A stretch of 47,699 bases of DNA. Source: Methylobacterium frigidaeris (lineage in GTDB: Bacteria; Pseudomonadota; Alphaproteobacteria; Rhizobiales; Beijerinckiaceae). Of this stretch, positions 32,015 to 39,985 are shown piece after piece; the first letter of the stretch is position 1; each line of letters begins with the position of its first letter. The notes below the pieces were generated by a model. It had not been told where the DNA came from, did no database searches, and saw only the letters and a program-made list of their open reading frames with translations. Location: contig NZ_BPQJ01000049.1 of the NCBI RefSeq assembly GCF_022179185.1, forward strand, positions 1 to 47,699, written 5' to 3'. The position numbers and the translations under genes were made by a program.

Positions 32015-32428
32015 ATGACCGCGTCCTACGATTGGCCGACCCCGCCCGAGGCCTGGCCCGCATCCCTGCGCCGGGAATTCGCCGCTCGTGCCGGCAATGG
32101 GCAGGTCGGCAGCCGGCTCGTCTCCGAGACGGACCGGGTCCGGGTCTGGCTGCTCAGCCTGAAGCCGGGCGAGCGGATCGGCTTTCACACCCACGTGCTC
32201 GACTACTTCTGGACCGCCGTGACAGGCGGCCGGGCGCGGTCGCACTACGCCGACGGCCGCGTGGCCGAGGTGACCTACGCCCCCGGCGATACGCAGCACC
32301 ACCGCTACGAGGCGGGCGCCTTCATGATCCACGACCTGGAGAATATCGGCGAGACCGAACTCGTCTTCACCACCGTCGAGTTCCTTGACAGCGCCAACCC
32401 GCCCCTGCGGCTCGCGCGCGCCGCATAA
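32015..32428 (+). CDS. Small cupin domain protein
   Basis: 137 residues. LKPGERIGFHTHVLDYFWTA is cupin motif 1 (His, His) and VTYAPGDTQHHRYEAGAFMI covers motif 2 (the QHH segment). It starts at ATG 32015 with AAGGAGGA upstream, 14 bases after the symporter stop. Similar small cupins are found near carboxylate catabolic genes and may act as sensors or isomerases; the function is unknown. Confidence 0.85.
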   Translation: MTASYDWPTPPEAWPASLRREFAARAGNGQVGSRLVSETDRVRVWLLSLKPGERIGFHTHVLDYFWTAVTGGRARSHYADGRVAEVTYAPGDTQHHRYEAGAFMIHDLENIGETELVFTTVEFLDSANPPLRLARAA

Positions 32429-32437
32429 AGGTGTCCA

Positions 32438-32461
32438 CGGAGTGATCATGCGATCACTCCG
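32438..32461. promoter_or_regulatory. Perfect inverted repeat between cupin and TetR genes
   Basis: CGGAGTGATC (32438-32447), loop ATGC, GATCACTCCG (32452-32461). It lies 9 bases after the cupin stop and 75 bases before the TetR start. It could be the terminator of the upstream unit, although no T-run follows, or an operator for the TetR regulator. Confidence 0.55.
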
Positions 32462-32536
32462 AACCCGCTTCCTCTCGCATGGTCACTGCGCGATCGCGCC
32501 GCGCGGTGGCCAATCGGCGATGCCGCGTGATAAGCC

Positions 32537-33253
32537 GTGAGCGTGGATGCAACGACGAAATTCGTGACCGGCCCCCGCCGCGCGCCCCCGGCTTCCGCGG
32601 GACCATCCGAGGCGGCGCGGCGACGGCTGACTCCCGCCCAGCGCGAGGAGGAGATCGTGCGCGAAGCGGTCGGCTTCTTCGCCGAGTTCGGATTCGAGGG
32701 CCAGACGCGGGAACTCGCCAGACGCCTGAACGTCACCCAGCCGCTGCTCTACCGCTACTTCCCGACCAAGGAGGCGCTCGTCGAGCGCGTCTACCAGGAG
32801 GTGTTCCTGCGCCGCTGGAACCCGTTCTGGGAGGAGACGATCCGCGACGCCTCCCGGCCCCTGCGCGAGCGACTGGCCGCCTTTTACACCGACTACGCGA
32901 GCGTGATCCTCACCTACGAGTGGATCCGCCTGTTCATGTTCGCCGGCCTGAAAGGCCTCGACTTCAACACCCGCTACCTCGACCTGCTCAAGGAGCGGGT
33001 CTTCACCCTGATCATCGCGCAGCTTCGGGACGAACTCGGCCGGCCCCCGATCGCGGACCTGCCCGTCACCCCGCTGGAGATCGAGGCGATCTGGAGCCTG
33101 CACGCCGGCATCTTCTATCTCGGCGTGCGCAAGTTCGTGTACAACATGCCGGTCGACGACGTGCCGGAGATCGTCACCATGAAGGTGCGGCTGTTCCTCG
33201 ACGGTGCCCGCTCGGTGATCGGCGTCGAGGAGGCTGCGCCGCGCGGTCTCTGA
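32537..33253 (+). CDS. TetR-family transcriptional regulator
   Basis: 238 residues from GTG 32537. The N-terminal 35 residues are low-complexity. The DNA-binding domain follows: REEEIVREAVGFFAEFGFEG, then QTRELARRLNVTQPLLYRYF, and PTKEALVERVYQEVF. The ligand-binding domain is all-helical, with WEETIRDASRPLRERLAAF and LKGLDFNTRYLDLLKERVF. It follows the monooxygenase/symporter/cupin unit on the same strand and is the natural candidate for its control, perhaps through the palindromes at 28688 or 32438. The start is uncertain, since the family domain begins at about residue 30. Confidence 0.87.
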   Translation: MSVDATTKFVTGPRRAPPASAGPSEAARRRLTPAQREEEIVREAVGFFAEFGFEGQTRELARRLNVTQPLLYRYFPTKEALVERVYQEVFLRRWNPFWEETIRDASRPLRERLAAFYTDYASVILTYEWIRLFMFAGLKGLDFNTRYLDLLKERVFTLIIAQLRDELGRPPIADLPVTPLEIEAIWSLHAGIFYLGVRKFVYNMPVDDVPEIVTMKVRLFLDGARSVIGVEEAAPRGL

Positions 33254-33960
33254 CGCCGACGCGCGGCGTCTCGACCTTCGAGGGTCAGCGTCAGCGGCGA
33301 GGGTGGATCCTATCCACTTCCTGAATTCGATCGAAGAACGTCCATCTCGTCCAGGATGGTCCTGCGGCAGTCGACGTGACGTTGACGTCGTCGGAGCCTC
33401 GGGGGCCTGCATGACACGTCATGGCGGCGGGCCAGAACCTTCGGGGATAGGCCCGGCCCGCCGGCCCCGCCGAACGGGGGAACGGCGAAGCACCGTCCCC
33501 TTATATGAATTGCGTACGATTTGATAGTGCATCGGATCTCAATGCCGATCGACGCATGAGGGACTGGGCTGAAACCGCCGATCGCGGCCTGCCGACCGAA
33601 GAGCAAGACGCCGTCCCGGGAGCTGCGCCGCGCCCTCTTCGGTGATCCCCCCAGTGACATCACGGCGGCGGCGCCTGGCGCGCCATTCCGGCGGAACTCT
33701 GAACCACACCGATTTTCTCGGAGGCGTCGTGTCCTTGGGGTTGCGCGGCGATGCGCGAGGCGAAGGCCGGCGTGACGGTCAGGTCGGGCCATGACGCGCC
33801 CAGGCGGCGGACACTGACGCAGGCCGGAGCGGTCCGCGTCCGACCGGCATGCGGGTGGGCGCGAGCCGGAGAGGGCAGGGAGGCCGGCCGCGCCTGCGGG
33901 CGGGACGCCGCGGCCGGGCCCTTCGCCGCCGGCTCCGCGAACCGGCGGCGTGGGTTGCGG
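33254..33960. other. Gene-free intergenic region
   Basis: 707 bases between the TetR gene and the Gly/His-rich gene. Open frames on both strands are short or antisense to the neighbouring repeat gene and lack family resemblance. A somewhat AT-richer patch lies at 33500-33560. I see no repeat or RNA gene. Confidence 0.4.
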
Positions 33961-34284
33961 TCAGCCGCAGATGCGGGCGTAGCCGCCGGTCGCGGGACTG
34001 AGCACCAAGCGGCACTCGCCGCCATAGACGCCCAGGACGCCCACGGGGTAGCCGAAGCCTCCGAAACGGTGACGGACATGGCGGTGGTAGAACCGACCGT
34101 GATGGCCGAAGCCGCCGCGATATCCGAACCCACCGCGATACCCGAACCCGCCGTGGTGGCCGAAGCCGCCGCGCCCGAACCCTCCGTGCCCGAAGCCGCG
34201 GGCCTCCGCGCTGTCGGTCCCGCCGGCCAGCGTCGCCAGGGCGATACCGGCCGCCATCATTACCTTCGTCGCGATCGTCGTCAT
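33961..34284 (-). CDS. Small secreted Gly/His-rich repeat protein
   Basis: 107 residues. A Sec signal peptide (KVMMAAGIALATLAGGTDSAEA) is followed by repeats of GFGHGGFGRGGFGHHGGFGY type and then FYHRHVRHRFGGFGYPVGVL. The C-terminal VYGGECRLVLSPATGGYARI has one Cys and a second in the last residues (RICG). The repeats, rich in Gly, Phe, His, Arg and Tyr, suggest a metal-binding or low-complexity cell-surface protein; this is inference. The start at 34284 directly precedes the signal. It lies 98 bases downstream of the cyclase gene on the same strand. Confidence 0.75.
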   Translation of the reverse strand: MTTIATKVMMAAGIALATLAGGTDSAEARGFGHGGFGRGGFGHHGGFGYRGGFGYRGGFGHHGRFYHRHVRHRFGGFGYPVGVLGVYGGECRLVLSPATGGYARICG

Positions 34285-34382
34285 GGTGCATCTCCCTGTT
34301 GGGGTGACGCCACCCTGGGCCCGATCCCGCCCGCGATCCGTGATCCAGGTCACACAGACCCGGGGCGAGGTCCGCAGGCGGC

Positions 34383-36248
34383 CTAAAGCGCCCTCGGGCG
34401 CCGCCCCAGCCACACGTCCAGGGTCCGGGCGCGGCCGCGGATCGCCGTCGCGCGGTGCGCGTCGAACAGGTCGCCCGGTGCCGCGATCCCGGCCGCCGCC
34501 AGGAGGTCGGCGCTGACGGCGAGGCGCGCGCCGGCCTCCGAGGCGACCGCGAGCAGGCGGCTCGCGACGTTGACCGTGTCGCCCGTTGCCGTGATGTGCT
34601 GGTTGGTGTCGCTGCCCAGCCGCGAGAGGATGACCGGCCCGTGATGGGCACCGATGCGCACGTCGAGCGCGCGTCCGGCGCCGGCCAGCTCGGGCTCGCG
34701 CGCGATCCAGTCCGCGGTGCGGGCGATCAGGTCCTCCGCCGCCGCGACTGCGTGGACGCCCGAGGCGGGATCGGGATCGAGCGCGCCGAACACGATCATC
34801 GCGCCATCGCCCATGAAGTTGACGACGAGTCCGCCGTGTCGGGCCGCCGTCTCGTCGACGAGATCGTGGAACGACTTGAGGACCGCACGGGTGCGGCCCG
34901 GGCCGAGACGCTCGCTCTGGCGGGTGAACCCTGTGAGGTCGATGAACAGCACCGGAATGTCGCGGGCGACCGGTTCGGCCAGGTACGCGGGGTCCCAGGC
35001 GAGGCGGTCCGCGAGCGCGGCGGGCTGGAGCCGGCGCAACGCCGCCTCCGAGCGCGCCAGCGCCGCGGCCCTGCGGCGGTCGAGGGCTTGCCGCGCCGCC
35101 ACGCACGGCAAGGCCGGAAGCCCGGCCGCCGCGAGCGGCAGGGCAGCGCTCCACCACGTCCCCCAGGCGAAGGCGACGGCGCCCGCGGCCAGCCATCCCG
35201 CCAGGAGAAGGAGCACGAGGAGGAAAGCCGGGCCGGGCGGGGCGAGCGCGATCAGGAGCGCGGCGGCAGCGGCGAGGACGACGGCCGCGACGGCATCGAG
35301 CCGGCGCACGCCCGCGTCGCGCACGAGGCCGCCGCCGGTCGTCAGGTGGGCGATGCCGGTCGCCAGGAGCTCGACGCCCGGCATGACGGGGTCGAAGGCG
35401 GTGGCGAAGGTGTCGCCGCCGCCGAGCGCCGTGACGCCGACCACGACGACGCGGTCGGTCAGCGCGGAGGCCGGGACCGTCCCGTCGGCGAGGGCTGCGG
35501 CGCTGATCGTCGGGATCGTGCGCCGCGGCCCGTAGGGGCGCAAGGGGAGGTGCCGGCCGAGATCGAGCGGGATCGTGGTGGTCCCGATCCGCACCGCGTC
35601 CTCACCCACCACTGGATCGCGCCCGGCCGCGAGGGATGCCGCGCGCAGCGCGAAGGAGGCGGCGATGGCCTCGCCCGTCCGTACCACGAGCGGCAGGTGG
35701 CGCGGGACGCCGGCGGCATCTTCCGACACGTTGACGAGGCCCGACACCGTGGCCCGGCCGATCTCCGGCGTCGGTGCGTGCAGGGCGGCGGCGACCGGGA
35801 TGCCGTCCTCGCTCGCGCCGCCGTCGAACACCGCCGCAGCGGCAAGGACCGTCGGCAGCCTGGCGAGGGACGCGGCGAGCGCCCGGTCGGCCTCCGGCTG
35901 CCGGCCGGCCTCCAGGAAGAGGACGTCCACCGCGAGGGCCCGCGGCCGGGCCGCCGCGATCGTCCCGATCAGCCGCGCCATCGCCGCGCGGGAGACCGGG
36001 AACCCGCCCTCGCGCCGGACGGTCTCGTCGTCGATGGCGACGATCGCGATGCCGGCGGGGGGCCGGCGTGGTCCGGCCAGGCGCAGGCGCAGGTCGGTGA
36101 GGGCCGATTCGACGCGGTCGAGGGGCGTCGCGCGCCCCGTGACGTGCAGGTGGGCGAGCCAGCCGCTCCAACCGAGCGCGGCGGCGAGCGCGACGAGCGC
36201 GAAGAGCCGTTCGGTCCGGCGGCGCGGTCCCGGCCCGGCGGTCGCCAT
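34383..36248 (-). CDS. CHASE2-domain adenylate/guanylate cyclase
   Basis: 621 residues. An N-terminal helix (RLFALVALAAALGWSGWLA) is followed by a periplasmic CHASE2 sensor (DLRLRLAGPRRPPAGIAIVA, then IDDETVRREGGFPVSRAAMA). Three membrane helices follow (residues about 300-375), then a class III cyclase domain from about 420. DIPVLFIDLTGFT and FMGDGAMIVFG hold the two metal-binding Asp; GDTVNVASRL holds the catalytic Asn and Arg. At the purine-specifying positions Asn477 replaces the usual Lys and a Thr (in ITATGD) the usual Asp, so the substrate is uncertain. It abuts the FecR-domain gene, whose stop directly precedes its ATG at 36248. Confidence 0.9.
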   Translation of the reverse strand: MATAGPGPRRRTERLFALVALAAALGWSGWLAHLHVTGRATPLDRVESALTDLRLRLAGPRRPPAGIAIVAIDDETVRREGGFPVSRAAMARLIGTIAAARPRALAVDVLFLEAGRQPEADRALAASLARLPTVLAAAAVFDGGASEDGIPVAAALHAPTPEIGRATVSGLVNVSEDAAGVPRHLPLVVRTGEAIAASFALRAASLAAGRDPVVGEDAVRIGTTTIPLDLGRHLPLRPYGPRRTIPTISAAALADGTVPASALTDRVVVVGVTALGGGDTFATAFDPVMPGVELLATGIAHLTTGGGLVRDAGVRRLDAVAAVVLAAAAALLIALAPPGPAFLLVLLLLAGWLAAGAVAFAWGTWWSAALPLAAAGLPALPCVAARQALDRRRAAALARSEAALRRLQPAALADRLAWDPAYLAEPVARDIPVLFIDLTGFTRQSERLGPGRTRAVLKSFHDLVDETAARHGGLVVNFMGDGAMIVFGALDPDPASGVHAVAAAEDLIARTADWIAREPELAGAGRALDVRIGAHHGPVILSRLGSDTNQHITATGDTVNVASRLLAVASEAGARLAVSADLLAAAGIAAPGDLFDAHRATAIRGRARTLDVWLGRRPRAL

Positions 36249-36782
36249 CTAGCGCCCGAAGCGCTCGAGCAGGGCCCTCACGCGCGCCTGGGGCCAGCGC
36301 CGCACCTCGAGGGCACCCTGATCCGCGTCGACGTCGACGCCCTCGCCCGGTCCGAGCGTGACCGACGTCTCCGGTGCGCGCCGCCGCGCGACGGCGACGC
36401 GCCCCTGTTCCACGAAGACCGACGTCCGCTCGCCGGTCACGTCGACGGCATAGACGGTGCCGCGGACCGAGGCGATCGCGTGGGGCGTGAGGATCTGGAA
36501 GCCGTCCCGGCGGACGCGCCGGCCCGGCGGCAGCGTGACAAGGACGGCGCGTCCGCCGAGCTCGGCGCCCTCGAGATGCCCGTCGCCGTTCCGGTCGATC
36601 GGCCGGAGCCCGCTCCCCTGCTCGGTCTCGAGCACGAGCCCGTCGGCGCAGCGGAGCACGCGCAGGGGCGGATCGAACCGCGTCTCCTCGGCGCAGCGCG
36701 CCTGGGCCGAGGAGACGCTCGCGGCGAGGATGGCGGCGAGGGCACCCGCTGCGCGCAGACGATGTCTCATGTCGAGCCTCAT
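36249..36782 (-). CDS. FecR-domain protein with an EF-hand loop, exported
   Basis: 177 residues from ATG 36782; the Met at 36770 is an alternative. A Sec signal peptide (RLRAAGALAAILAASVSSAQA) is followed by a segment with the canonical calcium loop DRNGDGHLEGAEL (residues about 63-75; D, N, D, G, L and E in the right places). A FecR domain follows: QILTPHAIASVRGTVYAVDV, ERTSVFVEQGRVAVA, and VTLGPGEGVDVDA. FecR-domain proteins next to CHASE2 cyclases are thought to present a periplasmic signal to the sensor. Here calcium might affect it. The stop directly precedes the cyclase start, so the two are coupled. Confidence 0.85.
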   Translation of the reverse strand: MRLDMRHRLRAAGALAAILAASVSSAQARCAEETRFDPPLRVLRCADGLVLETEQGSGLRPIDRNGDGHLEGAELGGRAVLVTLPPGRRVRRDGFQILTPHAIASVRGTVYAVDVTGERTSVFVEQGRVAVARRRAPETSVTLGPGEGVDVDADQGALEVRRWPQARVRALLERFGR

Positions 36783-36785
36783 GGG

Positions 36786-36830
36786 ATCGTTGCCCTTGGA
36801 ATCGTTGCCCTTGGAGCCGTTGCCCTTGGG
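36786..36830 (-). repeat. 15-base tandem repeat x3 in the fecR leader
   Basis: Three copies of a 15-base unit, read on the minus strand as TCCAAGGGCAACGAT with small changes (36816-36830, 36801-36815, 36786-36800). Each contains AAGGG, a Shine-Dalgarno-like core. They lie directly before the fecR start. Read in the fecR frame they would encode repeats of KGNDS. Confidence 0.65.
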
Positions 36831-36850
36831 ACTTCCGTCCTTTCGCGGGG

Positions 36851-37600
36851 TCAGACCTGCGAAAGCCGGCCGAGCGCTGCCAGCCGACGGGCATTCTTCA
36901 CGGTCACGCGCGAGCGGCCGAGGTCGATGATGCCGGCGCGTCGCCAGTCCTGGAGGACGCGGTTGACGCTCTCCCGCGCCGCGCCGACGAAAGCGGCGAG
37001 TTCGGTCTGGGTCACCTGGATCTCTGCCCCGTAATCCTCCGACAGCATGATCAGGCGCCGCGCCAGCCGGGTGTCGAGCGGGAGCAGCGTCGCCTCCTCC
37101 ATGCGCTCGCTCATCCAGCGCAGCCGCTGGCACAGGAACCCGATGATCCGGATCGCCGTCGCCGCGTCGCGGGCGAGGAGCCCGAGAAAGTCCCGCCGCT
37201 CGATGACGAACAGCTCCGTCGCCTCGAGCGCCACGGCCTCCGCCGTGCGCGGGTGCCCGTCGAGGAGGGCGATCTCGCCGAAGACGTCGCCCGGCCCGAG
37301 GAGGTTAAGCGTCACCGCCCGCCCGTCGTCGGTGCCGGTGCCGATGCGGATCTGGCCGCGGCGCACGGCGTAGAGGGCGTCGCCCGGATCGCCCTTCTGG
37401 AACAGCGTCTCGTGCCGGGCGAGGCTGCGCGTCCGGCAAAGGCCCGCGATGGCCGCGATCGCGTCCTCGCCCAGCTCGGCGAAGAAGGCGTTGGCGGCCA
37501 GGAGCCGGACCAGCCCGTGGGCGCCCCCGTACCCGGGCCCGCCATGCGCGGGCCCCCCATGCGCGGGCCCATGTGCGCCCATGACATCATGTGCACCCAT
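36851..37600 (-). CDS. Crp-family regulator with a cyclic-nucleotide-binding motif
   Basis: 249 residues from ATG 37600, which has GGGAGG seven bases upstream; the frame is open to 37648. The N-terminal 30 residues are His/Gly repeats (GAHGPAHGGPAHGGPGYGGA). The cNMP-binding domain has RSLARHETLFQKGDPGDALY, and the phosphate-binding cassette FGEIALLDGHPRTAEAVA, with the Glu and Arg-Thr expected in cAMP or cGMP binders. The C-terminal helix-turn-helix is VTQTELAAFVGAARESVNRV, then LQDWRRAGIIDLGRSRVTVK. It is upstream of the FecR and cyclase genes on the same strand (68-base gap) and is a natural receiver of the cyclase product. It differs from the three Crp/Fnr regulators at 18871-21623, which lack the motif. 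Confidence 0.9.
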   Translation of the reverse strand: MGAHDVMGAHGPAHGGPAHGGPGYGGAHGLVRLLAANAFFAELGEDAIAAIAGLCRTRSLARHETLFQKGDPGDALYAVRRGQIRIGTGTDDGRAVTLNLLGPGDVFGEIALLDGHPRTAEAVALEATELFVIERRDFLGLLARDAATAIRIIGFLCQRLRWMSERMEEATLLPLDTRLARRLIMLSEDYGAEIQVTQTELAAFVGAARESVNRVLQDWRRAGIIDLGRSRVTVKNARRLAALGRLSQV

Positions 37601-37703
37601 GACATCGCCTCCCGGACCTCCACGCCCAGGCTTATGCGCGCGTGCCAAGCGCTAACGCAAGGTGCTCACGCAAGCGGGGCGTCCGTCGCCCGCCCGGATG
37701 CCT

Positions 37704-39491
37704 TCAGCCGAAGGTGAAGGCGTAGACCCGGGCGCCGGGTCCCCGGACGCGGATCGCGAACAGGCGTTCGCGGGCGGGGTCGGACTGGCGGACGAGCTGG
37801 TAGAGGCGCGTCTCCGTGATCACTCCGCCGCCGTCCGGACCGGCATCCGCTCCATGATCCACCCCCGGCGGCGCACCGTCGAGGGTGATCTCGAACGGCA
37901 CGGGCCGCCCGTCCGGTCCAGGCCCGACGACGAGGTGGAGGTCGCGCGCCCGGAAGCGGACCGTCACGCCGCCGTCCGGCGCGACGAGGCTGACATGGTC
38001 GGGCTCGACCGCCCAGGCGCCGGTGAGCGACCACTCGTTCGACCGGGGCCGGCCGGGGGAGTAGCTGCGCGGGCCGGGCGCCAGCCCTTCCGGCGAGGCG
38101 AAGTTCGCCGCCTTGTCGGAGCCGAGATAGGTCTCGCCGGATTGCAGATGCGCGAGATCGGGAGCGGCCTCGACCCCGGCGGCGCACGTCCGCGTCGTGC
38201 CGTCGGCGGCGGCACGCCGCCCCGCGGCCTCGGCCAGGAGGTCCTGGATCGCCGCCTCGGAGCGGTCGTAGCCCCCTTCGCCGAACTGGTGATGCCGGAT
38301 GCGGCCCTCCGCATCGACGACGTACAGGGCAGGCCAAGCGGTGTTGCGCAACCCGCGCCAGAGCCGGAACGCGTTGTCGACCGCCACCGGATACGGGAGG
38401 GCGAAGCGCCGGATCGCCGCGGACACGGTCCCGACGTCGTGCTCGAAGGCGAATTCGGGCGCGTGGATGCCGATCACCGCCAGCCCCTGCGCTCGGTACC
38501 GTTCGGCCCAGGCCCGCAGGAAGGGGAGGGTGCGGATGCAGTTGATGCAGGACGACGTCCAGACATGGATCAGTACCACCCGGCCCCGCAACTCCCCGAC
38601 CGTCTGCGGTTCGCCGTTGAGCCAGTGCGTGGCGCCCGCGAGGCTCGGCAGGTGGCCCTCGACCGGCAGGCCGCTGCGGTAGGGGGCGGCGGCCGGCCCG
38701 GCCGTGGCGGGATCCGTCCTGGCGGGATCCGTCCTGGCGGGATCGGCCCTGGCGGGATCGATCCGCAGCGCCGTCAGGAGCGCGTCCTCCGCCGCGACCG
38801 TGCCCACCGCGGGGTAGCGCGCGAGCAGGTCCGCATCGACCCCGAGGGCGGTCGCGGCGAGCACCGCGATCATGGCGGCTCCGACGACCCGGCGCAGCCG
38901 CTCCCCGAGCCCGCGATGCGGGCGGATCAGGGCAACGACCGAGCCGCCGAGCCGGGCGGCGCCGGCCAGTGCCGTCGTGGCGCCCATGGCATAGGCTGTC
39001 AGCAGCGCCGTCGTCTGCCAGCCCGCCCCGTTCAGGGCCGCGGCGGTGAGGACGAGGCCGAGGACCGGTCCGGCGCACGGCGTCCACAGGAGGCCCGTGG
39101 CGGCGCCGAGGCAGAACGACCCCGGAACCCCGCGCGGCAGGACGGCTCCGGCCGGCCCGGCCGCGCGCCGCGACAGAACTTCGCCGAGGCGCACGAGCGG
39201 CCGGTGCAGCCACGCCGAGGCGCGTGGCGACACGAGCGAGACCGCGAAGACGGCGAGCAGGCCGAACGCCAGGATACGGCCGGCCGCGCCGAGCCGCACT
39301 ACGACCTCGCCCCCGACCGCGGCGAGCCCGGCGGCCGCGACGAAGGCCGCGCCGAGGCCGGCCAGGAGCGGCAGCGTACCGGTCAGGAAGGGCCGGTCGG
39401 CCCGCGCGAGGACGAAGGGCAGCACCGGAACGATGCACGGGCTGAGGATGGTCAGCACGCCCGCAAGATAGGCGGCGAGGGCGAGGGTCAC
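37704..39491 (-). CDS. dipZ: DipZ-like protein: CcdA/DsbD membrane domain fused to thioredoxin and C-terminal domains
   Basis: 595 residues from GTG 39491, with AAGGAG upstream. Residues about 1-235 form a CcdA-type electron-transfer membrane domain, with Cys in LTILSPCIVPVLPF and GLLWTPCAGPVLG. A repeat-rich linker (about 242-264, repeats of DPART) follows. A TlpA-like thioredoxin domain has the active site HVWTSSCINCIRTLPF (CINC, near residues 315-318). The C-terminal 150 residues (THE DipZ-type domain: NEWSLTGAWAVEPDHVSL, RARDLHLVVGPGP) are beta-rich. This order matches mycobacterial DipZ. It should pass electrons from cytoplasm to periplasmic disulfides, for example in cytochrome c maturation or redox repair. 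The gene stands alone. Confidence 0.88.
   Translation of the reverse strand: MTLALAAYLAGVLTILSPCIVPVLPFVLARADRPFLTGTLPLLAGLGAAFVAAAGLAAVGGEVVVRLGAAGRILAFGLLAVFAVSLVSPRASAWLHRPLVRLGEVLSRRAAGPAGAVLPRGVPGSFCLGAATGLLWTPCAGPVLGLVLTAAALNGAGWQTTALLTAYAMGATTALAGAARLGGSVVALIRPHRGLGERLRRVVGAAMIAVLAATALGVDADLLARYPAVGTVAAEDALLTALRIDPARADPARTDPARTDPATAGPAAAPYRSGLPVEGHLPSLAGATHWLNGEPQTVGELRGRVVLIHVWTSSCINCIRTLPFLRAWAERYRAQGLAVIGIHAPEFAFEHDVGTVSAAIRRFALPYPVAVDNAFRLWRGLRNTAWPALYVVDAEGRIRHHQFGEGGYDRSEAAIQDLLAEAAGRRAAADGTTRTCAAGVEAAPDLAHLQSGETYLGSDKAANFASPEGLAPGPRSYSPGRPRSNEWSLTGAWAVEPDHVSLVAPDGGVTVRFRARDLHLVVGPGPDGRPVPFEITLDGAPPGVDHGADAGPDGGGVITETRLYQLVRQSDPARERLFAIRVRGPGARVYAFTFG
38701..38765 (-). repeat. 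15-base tandem repeat within the dipZ linker
   Basis: About four imperfect copies of a 15-base unit containing GGCGGGATC, encoding PARTD/PARAD repeats in the linker between the membrane and thioredoxin domains. The period is a multiple of three, so copy changes alter linker length without breaking the frame. Confidence 0.6.
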
Positions 39492-39985
39492 GGGCGAGGC
39501 TCCTTGTTCCGGGCTCCCCCTTTCACCAGTCCCGCATGTCCCGCCTGTGTGCGGCACCCCGCATCCTTGTATCGGTCTGTAGCGATCCCGCGGGCTGACC
39601 CCCGGGCGGCTCTCCGAGCGCGAGACTGCGCGACAGGGAACGCGGCGCGCCGGACGGCTCCGCCGACCGAGGCGTGAAGTGAGGCCAGGGGCCGTCGAGC
39701 ACATCGACCACGTGACGTGTCCTCCCTCGGCGCGGGTCCAGCCTGGCTGCGCGTCGTCCGGCTACGCTCACGCGACTTGCCCCTGCGCATCCGGATCATC
39801 GTCGACGCGCGGCATTGATGTGCGCGAGCGTCACCCTCGGCCGTCCCGGCGGTGTGGGACGCGTCGGTCTCGTTGGTCCACCAGCGTCCGGCCGTCCTCG
39901 ACAGCCATCAGTCCATTCCCTGATCCCGCCCAGGATCCCTGCAAGCTTCACCCGTCTGGAAAGCCACGATCTCCCCGGCCGGTGG
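39492..39985. other. Intergenic region between ribokinase and dipZ genes
   Basis: 494 bases. Neither strand has a frame with family resemblance. It holds the upstream region of the leftward dipZ gene and the end of the leftward ribokinase gene. No clear hairpin or promoter was identified. Confidence 0.4.

Noticed and set aside
33660..34386. Open frames on both strands around the Gly/His-rich gene
   Set aside because: They mirror the repeats of that gene (for example Glu-Pro-Ala-Val repeats on +) and have no signal peptide or domain.
34455..37034. An 859-codon open frame on + opposite the cyclase and FecR genes
   Set aside because: Antisense to well-supported genes; Arg/Gly/Glu-rich sequence with no domain.
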